Below are positions 58,408 to 64,000 of a DNA stretch of 64,000 nucleotides, piece by piece. The notes under the pieces are model-generated. The model was not told the DNA's origin, made no database searches, and saw only the letters and a list, made by a program, of their open reading frames with translations. The position numbers and the translations under genes were made by a program. Source of the stretch: Gemmatimonadota bacterium (GTDB lineage: Bacteria > Latescibacterota > UBA2968 > GCA-2709665); contig JAPPFJ010000021.1 in assembly GCA_028877215.1 (NCBI GenBank), positions 1 through 64,000 on the forward strand, in the 5' to 3' direction. Position 1 is the stretch's first letter. Every line of letters begins with the position of its first letter.

Positions 58408-58922
58408 ATGGAACAACCCTTTCTCACACAATGACACAAAGGCACAAGGGAACGTCCTCGAGAGATGGACGCGCATTGCACTGTGCAAGCAAGCAACGCT
58501 TTTGGAACAATATGAGACAGAGGGACTGGGAGTGAGTGCGATTTCCTGTTGGGAAGTTGCTAAATTGGTTGAGTACAAGCGGCTCGTCCTGCCTTTTCCG
58601 AATAATCTTGGAAAGCAGTACCGGAGCGAGGGCATCCTGCCCTCGAATAGCAGGTGAACCATCGATATCCACATCAAGGGCCAATTGCCTTCCCTCCATC
58701 CCAGGCCACATCTGGAATACCGGCGCCAGAGCCTCCTGAATCAGCCGTCGAGGGCAGGATGCCCTCGCTCCCGGGAAAGGCGACGCTGACATTCGTTCCA
58801 TGCCCATTCCAGATCTTTGAAAACCTCACGGTTCTTGGACAGCAGCAAGTCCTGAGATATTCTGGGTATGAGTTCGTCCCATCCGTCTTTGCAGGAGCGG
58901 ACCGGATGTAATTGAGGCACCG
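58408..58922. other. Gene-free region with dispersed element
   Basis: This 515-bp gap holds a copy of the GGAGCGAGGGCA-ended element. I see no gene. The last 60 bases form the leader of the MntA gene. Confidence 0.55.
58620..58771. repeat. Dispersed element with GGAGCGAGGGCA inverted ends, second copy
   Basis: Left end CCGGAGCGAGGGCATCCTGCC and right end GGCAGGATGCCCTCGCTCCC are near-perfect inverted repeats. The interior is related to the copy at 17755-17941 but about 35 bp shorter. Confidence 0.65.
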
Positions 58923-59231
58923 ATGACAGAGATGTTGCAAAACAAACTGGACGCCATCGCGGAAGCCTGCGAACGCCACGGCGTGATCCGGTTGGATGCG
59001 TTTGGATCGGCTCTTCGCGATGAGTTTCAGCCCGGCAGGAGCGACGTGGATCTCCTGGTCGAACTTGGCTCGATGGAACCCTACGATCGAGTCGATGCCT
59101 ATTTCGGCCTGCTCGAAGATCTGAGGGCCATCCTGGGTGAGCAGGTCGATCTGGTCATTTCAGGCGCCGTGAAGAACCCCTATATCGCACGCGAGATTGC
59201 GCGTACGAAGGAGCTGTTGTATGCCGCGTGA
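58923..59231 (+). CDS. mntA: MntA-type nucleotidyltransferase antitoxin
   Basis: A 102-residue minimal nucleotidyltransferase with G28-S29 and, after a charged loop, D41-V-D43. In the MntA/HepT system this protein adds AMP residues to the tyrosine of the HepT RX4HXY motif and so blocks its RNase action. The HepT gene overlaps its 3' end by 11 bp, the standard arrangement, which indicates a complete module. It is not closely similar to the orphan nucleotidyltransferase at 786. It lies behind a dispersed element in the middle of a metabolic gene row, consistent with insertion. Confidence 0.9.
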   Translation: MTEMLQNKLDAIAEACERHGVIRLDAFGSALRDEFQPGRSDVDLLVELGSMEPYDRVDAYFGLLEDLRAILGEQVDLVISGAVKNPYIAREIARTKELLYAA

Positions 59232-59598
59232 CGCGCGAGCCTACCTGTCGGACGTGATCGAGGCCTGTGATGCGATCACAAGTGCAGTCCGGGGCCTCGA
59301 TCTTCAAAATTACGTGGACAACCGGCTCGTCCGTTCCTCGGTAGAGCGTGAATTCATCATTATCGGCGAGGCTCTCGCAGCTCTCCACAGGATGTCTAAG
59401 GAAATCTTCGGCAGCATAACACGGGCGCGAAGAATCGTGGACTTTCGCAATCAACTGACGCATCAGTATCCAAACGTGGATGACGCGATCGTCTGGGCGA
59501 TCATTGAGCGGGATGTTCCGGTTCTGCGCAGCGAGTGTACGTTGCACTTGAGCCAAATACATCAAACGTCGGAGTCGGCACCGGAAGAAGGAGAGTGA
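59221..59598 (+). CDS. hepT: HepT-like (DUF86) HEPN RNase toxin
   Basis: A 125-residue helical protein of the DUF86 family. The active motif is complete: R76-NQLT-H81-Q-Y83 (RX4HXY), with the tyrosine that MntA modifies. R39-S-S-V-E-R-E-F and GEAL are the usual family signs in the middle. The ATG at 59221 is chosen because it overlaps the MntA gene by 11 bp as in known pairs; an upstream in-frame start at 59197 lies deeper in MntA. Its last codons (GAAGGAGAG) also form the ribosome binding site of the next gene, whose ATG lies two bases after the stop. Confidence 0.9.
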   Translation: MPRDARAYLSDVIEACDAITSAVRGLDLQNYVDNRLVRSSVEREFIIIGEALAALHRMSKEIFGSITRARRIVDFRNQLTHQYPNVDDAIVWAIIERDVPVLRSECTLHLSQIHQTSESAPEEGE

Positions 59599-59599
59599 C

Positions 59600-61336
59600 A
59601 TGGCTGCAGGCAGCGGACGGGTGCAGCGGGAACGACGTACCAGTGCCGGTAACGGCGCGTTGCTGGTCGTGATCGACAGCGGCGGGTCGTACTGGGAGCG
59701 GATGATCGTGGACGAGACGGTCCTGGCGGCGCTGGCGCATTTCGGTATGCCGTATCGGTTGCTGGATCTGGCAGAGGAGCGGCCTACGGCTGACGCGTTG
59801 GGCGAGTGCGCGGGCATCCTGCTGGCGCAGAACGGCCTGGGTGCGTCGTTGACCCGTTCCGAAACGTGTCTGATTGCGGACGCGGTTCGCAGTGGCGCAG
59901 GGCTCGTCAATTTCGACTACGACCTGCGGGCATACAGCGCACCGCTTCTGGAGATGTTCGGTTTTGACCGTATCAACCCGCATCCGTACGCCACTGATAC
60001 GATACGGATGCAGGAGCGGGATCACTATATCACGGAATTGCAGTCACGTGGAGAATTCCACACGTTCGACCGGATGGTGACGGCGATCGCCGCCGAAAAG
60101 TGGGGCGATTCCGTGGTTCCGCTCGCGGACGGAATTCTGGGGAAGGAGCAGCTGATCTATATCCGGCACCTCGCACCCTGGAGCGCGTTCGAACCGCGCA
60201 ACTATCCCCTGGTATTCGCAACGGAATGGGGAAACGGTCGGGCGGTGCAGTTCACGTTGAATTCCAGGGTGTGGCGGAATGCGTTCTACGGCCATGCCCG
60301 CGGGATGGACGATCTGTTCTGGCGTTCGATCGTGTGGACCGCGCGCAAGCCGTTCGCCGCCAATATGATTCCGCCCTTCGTAACCATGTCGTGGGACGAT
60401 TGCGAGGGACGGCACGATTTCACATTCGCCGATATCGCGAACAGCTACGGGTTCAAACCGATGCCGTCCCTGTTCATCGCGAACGTACCGGAACGCCTGT
60501 TTCCCAAAATCAGGGCGGGAATGCAGAGCAGGGAAATCCACTACAACAGCCACGCGCTGGACTATTATCGGCTGCTGATCTACAATTTCGGAAAGGGCGA
60601 GTGTTCGCAGGCGGAACTGCAATCCAACTTCGCCTTTGCGGACGCATTCTGGAAGCGGGTTGGGGCGCATCCGTGCGCCACGTTGCGGTTCCACTGGGGT
60701 GAGTACGGCGTTCGGGCGCTTCCCTTCCTGAAGGAGCGCGGACACCGGTTCTTCTGTCCGGCACTGCAGACGGGGCTGCACAAGGCCGATATGTGCATGC
60801 AGGACGGGTTCTGGCCTTACGGGCTGCAGACATGCTATTACGACTATCTGCCCGACGACCACGACTTCTTCGCCTTCGCGGCCATGCTTGCCCGTCATCA
60901 GGAGGATTTCCTGACGGGATGCACGCCCTATCTACGGGAGAACGAAAGAATGGACGTCGAAAAGGCCGCCGGCAATGCGGCCCTGCAGATCCGCCACGGG
61001 CTGCGCGCCGGATTCTACGCGGAGATCGTGACCCATGAGCAGAAGTTCGACGCCGTGACCATGGAGGAATGGGACCGCATTCTGGCTCGCACGCAGGCGT
61101 TGACCGACGGCTACGAGAAGATCTACGCCAGTCACGATGAAATCGGCCACTATCTGCAGGGAAAAGACGGGGTCCGGCTCGAGCAAGTATCAACGGACGG
61201 AGCTGCGGCGCGTTATACGCTGGCAGGCAGAACGTCGGTACCGTTGCGTATTTCGGTGTTTCGAAACGATGGTGACGCCGTTGTGCGCGACTACGCTGAT
61301 GTCGATGCATTCGAGGGACGGGCGGTGGTCGGGTAG
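59600..61336 (+). CDS. Two-domain protein with polysaccharide-deacetylase-like C-terminal domain
   Basis: A 578-residue cytoplasmic protein. Residues 18-250 include an amidotransferase/Rossmann-like domain (GALLVVIDSGGSYWERMIVDETVL, GILLAQNGLG). Residues 258-480 have the signs of a NodB-type deacetylase barrel: D266-D267 in MSWDDCEGRHDFTF, and H314-YNS-H318, the HxxxH metal pair. It resembles the 607-residue protein at 54119 in layout, but keeps these metal residues. Its ribosome binding site lies inside the end of the HepT gene. The true polysaccharide deacetylase gene follows 39 bp downstream. Deacetylation or hydrolysis of an amino-sugar derivative is the likely role. Confidence 0.65.
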   Translation: MAAGSGRVQRERRTSAGNGALLVVIDSGGSYWERMIVDETVLAALAHFGMPYRLLDLAEERPTADALGECAGILLAQNGLGASLTRSETCLIADAVRSGAGLVNFDYDLRAYSAPLLEMFGFDRINPHPYATDTIRMQERDHYITELQSRGEFHTFDRMVTAIAAEKWGDSVVPLADGILGKEQLIYIRHLAPWSAFEPRNYPLVFATEWGNGRAVQFTLNSRVWRNAFYGHARGMDDLFWRSIVWTARKPFAANMIPPFVTMSWDDCEGRHDFTFADIANSYGFKPMPSLFIANVPERLFPKIRAGMQSREIHYNSHALDYYRLLIYNFGKGECSQAELQSNFAFADAFWKRVGAHPCATLRFHWGEYGVRALPFLKERGHRFFCPALQTGLHKADMCMQDGFWPYGLQTCYYDYLPDDHDFFAFAAMLARHQEDFLTGCTPYLRENERMDVEKAAGNAALQIRHGLRAGFYAEIVTHEQKFDAVTMEEWDRILARTQALTDGYEKIYASHDEIGHYLQGKDGVRLEQVSTDGAAARYTLAGRTSVPLRISVFRNDGDAVVRDYADVDAFEGRAVVG

Positions 61337-61375
61337 AGTACAGGGAACCGGTATCAATACCGGAGTCGGAAAAAC

Positions 61376-62296
61376 GTGACGGAAGTCTTCTTCAACATTC
61401 AGGTGGATTGCGAGGCCACGCAGCGAAGCATCGGCGACCCGGCGCTGGGCGAACGGTCGGTTCGAGGATTGGGCGAGATCTTCTCGCAAACCGGCACGAA
61501 GGGGACGTTTGTCGTGATCCCGTCGGACATGAAGGTGCATTCGGGCGTGTATCGAGAACTCGAGTCCGCAGGCCACGAGGTGGGCCTTCACGTGCATCCG
61601 GCGGAACAGGGGTACGAAGAGTTCCTGGGTGTGTACGGGTTCGAGGAACAGGTGGCGATTCTGAAGGAGGGCGTGAATCAGTTCGCCGATTCGATGGGCC
61701 GTCCACCCGCCGTATTCACCCCCGGCTATTTTTCGGCCAACGACCATACCTTTCCCGCGCTGGAGGCGCTGGGGTTCACGCACGGCACGGTGTCGATGCC
61801 AACGCGAAACCTGCCTCATTGCGCCTGCGTATGGGGCGATTCGCCGCTGGATATCCACTACCCGCACCGGTACAATCGATCCCTTGCGGGAGACGTGAAT
61901 TTCGTGGATATACCGACCACTGTGGACGTCGATTCGCGGATGTGGGGGGGGGCGCACCCGCAGGACCTGCGGATTGAACTGGTGGACGCCAAGAATCACT
62001 GGTATACCATTCAAAAGAATGTGAAACGACAGATCGACAACGGAAGCGACATACCGGTGAAGTACCTGAAAGCGCTCACGCACAATATCTTCGATTACGG
62101 CGATGCGCGGGACTTCCGCAGGGAGACGATGCAGGGCGTGGTGGCGGCGGCGAGGGAGATATGTGAAAAGCAGGGCTGCGCTCTGGTCCCGGCGACAGCG
62201 GCGGAGATCGCCGAATCCTATCGGGCGGCGGTTCCCCTGCCCGAAAGCGGCCTGCGACTGAATCTGGACACGAGGGGACGAGCGGCCTGGACCTGA
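61376..62296 (+). CDS. Polysaccharide deacetylase family protein
   Basis: A 306-residue NodB-fold protein without a signal peptide. It opens FFNIQVDCEA, where D11 and E13 fill the usual DxE place. H72 and H74 in HEVGLHVHP are the likely metal ligands. PAVFTPGYFSANDHTFPALEALGF is the family's second conserved part. Members of this type remove acetyl or related groups from amino sugars or act on small amides. The GTG start at 61376 has only a weak upstream purine stretch (CGGAG nine bases before). It follows the two-domain gene by 39 bp and is the last plus-strand gene before a terminator. Confidence 0.85.
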   Translation: MTEVFFNIQVDCEATQRSIGDPALGERSVRGLGEIFSQTGTKGTFVVIPSDMKVHSGVYRELESAGHEVGLHVHPAEQGYEEFLGVYGFEEQVAILKEGVNQFADSMGRPPAVFTPGYFSANDHTFPALEALGFTHGTVSMPTRNLPHCACVWGDSPLDIHYPHRYNRSLAGDVNFVDIPTTVDVDSRMWGGAHPQDLRIELVDAKNHWYTIQKNVKRQIDNGSDIPVKYLKALTHNIFDYGDARDFRRETMQGVVAAAREICEKQGCALVPATAAEIAESYRAAVPLPESGLRLNLDTRGRAAWT

Positions 62297-62372
62297 AAGC
62301 GGCGCGACCGGCCACGTTCAGTTGAGGAATATCCGCCGAAAGGCATTTCACCAGACGCGAATGGCAGCATGC

Positions 62373-62403
62373 CGGCCGCCCTGTTTCAGGGTGGCCGTTT
62401 TTT
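62373..62403. terminator. Intrinsic terminator between convergent genes
   Basis: CGGCCGCCCTG and CAGGGTGGCCG form an 11-bp stem with one G-T pair and a TTT loop, followed by six T. It lies between the plus-strand deacetylase gene (stop 62296) and the minus-strand amidohydrolase gene (stop 62411). It reads as a terminator on the plus strand. Confidence 0.8.
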
Positions 62404-62410
62404 ATTCCCG

Positions 62411-63295
62411 TCAATCCACCGGCACGAGTCGGATCGCGTTCTCGTAGTGGATCTTCGTCAGGACTTCGGCGGGCAGGTCGAGGGTTGGTAGGAATTCCTG
62501 CAGGTCGTTGCCCTTTCCGTCGCGGCCATAGAGCAGTCTGTCGGCACGATGGATAAGGAAGTCGCGCGCCTGCCCGGGATCGCGGCTGAGGGCGTTGAGG
62601 CCGGACCCGGAGGAAAGATCCGCGTAAAGATTGGGGTAGTTGTCGAAGAGGCTATGGAGTTCCCCGCCGGGGGTGACCGGACCGGACGGATAGGATTCAG
62701 GTGAAGTCACTGCATCGCCGCTGATGTACCGCCAGAAGCCGGGCGCGTGCCCGATAAAGACGGTGTCCGGACAGGCCTGCAGCGCGCGTTCCAGGTTACG
62801 GATGTCGCCGCCGCACCAATTGTTCTGATACGTTGGGTTTCCCTTATCGTCCGGCAGATAGGGCACGTCCATGTGGAGTACAACGGGGGCGCCGAGTTGA
62901 CCGGCACGGCGGAACAGCTGGATGCTTCGAGGGTCGTCCAGCAGGAGGCGATAGCTCCATTCGCCGCAAATCCTCACCCCATGCATCCGCCAGGCACTCT
63001 CAAAGAGATCGGCGGCGGAGCCCTCGAAGGGACACGGGCAGTACCCGGCGATGAAGCGGCCGGGATACTTGTCGCATGCCGCAAGGATGTGATCGAGGGT
63101 TGCGCCGGCGTGTGTGCCGTCCGCCCGGTAGTTGAGCGGGCTGAATCCGCCGCCGTATCCCGGCGCGCCCTGTCCGGGGGGAAGGTACCACGTCAGCAGC
63201 CACGTGACGTCGATGCCATAGGCATCCATCTCGGAAATGAGGCTCCCGGCATCCATCCCCTGGTAGTTGACGTGCATGTGTGCGTCGATGCGCAT
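62411..63295 (-). CDS. Amidohydrolase family 2 protein
   Basis: A 294-residue TIM-barrel metal-dependent hydrolase. H6-M-H8 near the start (RIDAHMHV) is the first metal pair. LHMDVPYL, IGHAPGFW and LLYGRDGKGND carry the later conserved histidines and aspartate. Family members hydrolyse or decarboxylate small ring compounds and lactones. It starts five bases after the stop of the amidohydrolase upstream of it on the same strand, so the two are co-transcribed and may act on successive steps. The substrate is unknown; given the neighbours, a sugar lactone or amide is possible. Confidence 0.87.
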   Translation of the reverse strand: MRIDAHMHVNYQGMDAGSLISEMDAYGIDVTWLLTWYLPPGQGAPGYGGGFSPLNYRADGTHAGATLDHILAACDKYPGRFIAGYCPCPFEGSAADLFESAWRMHGVRICGEWSYRLLLDDPRSIQLFRRAGQLGAPVVLHMDVPYLPDDKGNPTYQNNWCGGDIRNLERALQACPDTVFIGHAPGFWRYISGDAVTSPESYPSGPVTPGGELHSLFDNYPNLYADLSSGSGLNALSRDPGQARDFLIHRADRLLYGRDGKGNDLQEFLPTLDLPAEVLTKIHYENAIRLVPVD

Positions 63296-63299
63296 CAGA

Positions 63300-64000
63300 C
63301 TAGTCCAGATTCAGGATGGAGAGACTGTCCCGATAGATTACCGATTCGATTTCGTCGGCGTCGAGGCGGGGCAGCGCGGTGCCTTCGAGCATATTGTTCA
63401 GGCTGCGGAGGCCGGCAAGCGATGCGTCGACGGTGGTAAAGGGATAGTCCGTGCCGAAGAGCAGCTTGTCCCAGACGCCGTATTCCTGGACGAGCATCAG
63501 GCTGTGGTAGAGCTGGAACGGGCGGTAGTGCAGGGCGCTGAGGTCGGCGCAGACGTTGGGGTGTTTTCGGATAACCGCGACGCATTCGCCTTCGTATGGA
63601 TGCCCCAGATGCGCCAGGATGATCTTTACGTCAGGGAAACGAATGGCGACCGGATCCAGGTGGCGGGGAAGCGTACATTCCAGCGGCGCCTGGGCCACGA
63701 ACGTGGTTCCGGTATGCAGGAGTACGGGCAGGCCGTGATCCCGGGCGTAACGCCAGAGCGGCTCCACGGAAGGGTCGTCGGGCCTGAAGCCGGCGTACAT
63801 GGAGAGTAGTTTTATTCCCTTCAGGCCGAGATCCTGATGGCCGACTCTCAATTCATCCTGCCAGCCTTCCTGGGTGGGATCGACCGACAGGAAGCCGATG
63901 AGCGCATCCGGGTTCCCGGCTACGGTTTCGGCGACGTGGCGATCGTCCACCCAGATACCGCTCAGTCTGGCCTTTCCGCCGAACGCGATTGTGCGTACCG
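63300..64000 (-). CDS. Amidohydrolase family 2 protein, 5' end beyond the window
   Basis: The frame stays open to the window edge (VRTIAFGGKARLSGIW before the GTG at 63950), so the N-terminus with the first HxH pair is missing and the gene is cut by the window. About 233 residues are present. VLLHTGTTF, IILAHLGHPYEGE and LLFGTDYPFTT are the conserved histidine and aspartate motifs of the family, better preserved than in the next gene. It is the first gene of a minus-strand pair with the protein ending at 62411. An internal GTG at 63950 is not the likely start. Confidence 0.85.
   Translation of the reverse strand, partial: VRTIAFGGKARLSGIWVDDRHVAETVAGNPDALIGFLSVDPTQEGWQDELRVGHQDLGLKGIKLLSMYAGFRPDDPSVEPLWRYARDHGLPVLLHTGTTFVAQAPLECTLPRHLDPVAIRFPDVKIILAHLGHPYEGECVAVIRKHPNVCADLSALHYRPFQLYHSLMLVQEYGVWDKLLFGTDYPFTTVDASLAGLRSLNNMLEGTALPRLDADEIESVIYRDSLSILNLD

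Noticed and set aside
1..64000. tRNA, rRNA, integrase, transposase or phage genes
   Set aside because: I looked for these because of the repeats and inserted modules and found none that can be supported by sequence.

Overview
The window is GC-rich bacterial DNA with long intergenic gaps full of dispersed repeats. It carries a T9SS-type C-terminal domain protein next to a PorV/PorQ-like protein, a GWxTD/TPR protein, a SusC-like TonB receptor, FG-GAP/ASPIC proteins, DUF6785-type membrane proteins and many Gfo/Idh/MocA and homocysteine-methyltransferase-family paralogues. That mix suggests an uncultured FCB-group bacterium (Latescibacterota- or Poribacteria-like). The placement is an inference from gene content; there is no rRNA or tRNA here to confirm it.

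Layout. 0-1.8 kb: scattered toxin-antitoxin-type parts (a DUF433 protein, an orphan nucleotidyltransferase, a HEPN protein) and the remnant of a repeat-rich gene. 2.6-12.4 kb: a Gfo/Idh oxidoreductase, three homocysteine-methyltransferase-family proteins (the second and third are a tandem duplication with a visible scar), a transglutaminase-like protein, an M14 carboxypeptidase and a second Gfo/Idh. 12.7-25 kb: an ASPIC/FG-GAP protein overlapping an oligopeptide-type ABC importer (binding protein, two permeases, two ATPases). The importer is split by a 646-bp repeat block and by a minus-strand exo-rhamnogalacturonan-lyase-like gene. 25-40 kb: a TPR protein, then an envelope block (beta-barrel protein, CxxCH/temptin-like protein, TonB receptor, T9SS-CTD protein, PorV-like protein, GWxTD protein, a fourth methyltransferase and TonB). 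40-51.5 kb: two paralogous cassettes, each with a Gfo/Idh oxidoreductase and a large DUF6785-type membrane protein. With them are two further methyltransferase-family proteins (one lacking all zinc-ligand cysteines), a lipoprotein and an FG-GAP protein. 51.7-64 kb: a DegT aminotransferase plus canonical Gfo/Idh pair, three deacetylase-like proteins, an unrecognised 414-aa protein, a beta-propeller, an MntA/HepT module inserted in the gene row, and two minus-strand amidohydrolases, one cut by the window end.

Working model (inference). The window reads as accessory catabolic DNA for uptake and processing of plant- or algal-type carbohydrate and methylated or amide-linked compounds. TonB, T9SS and ABC parts would bring substrates in. 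Gfo/Idh dehydrogenases, deacetylases, amidohydrolases, a carboxypeptidase and a lyase would take them apart, and the methyltransferase-family proteins would remove or transfer methyl groups. The most unusual features are six methyltransferase paralogues in 41 kb, four Gfo/Idh proteins without the usual EKP lysine, a 58-bp element shared upstream of two paralogous cassettes, and a family of at least twelve roughly 130-bp palindromic intergenic elements.
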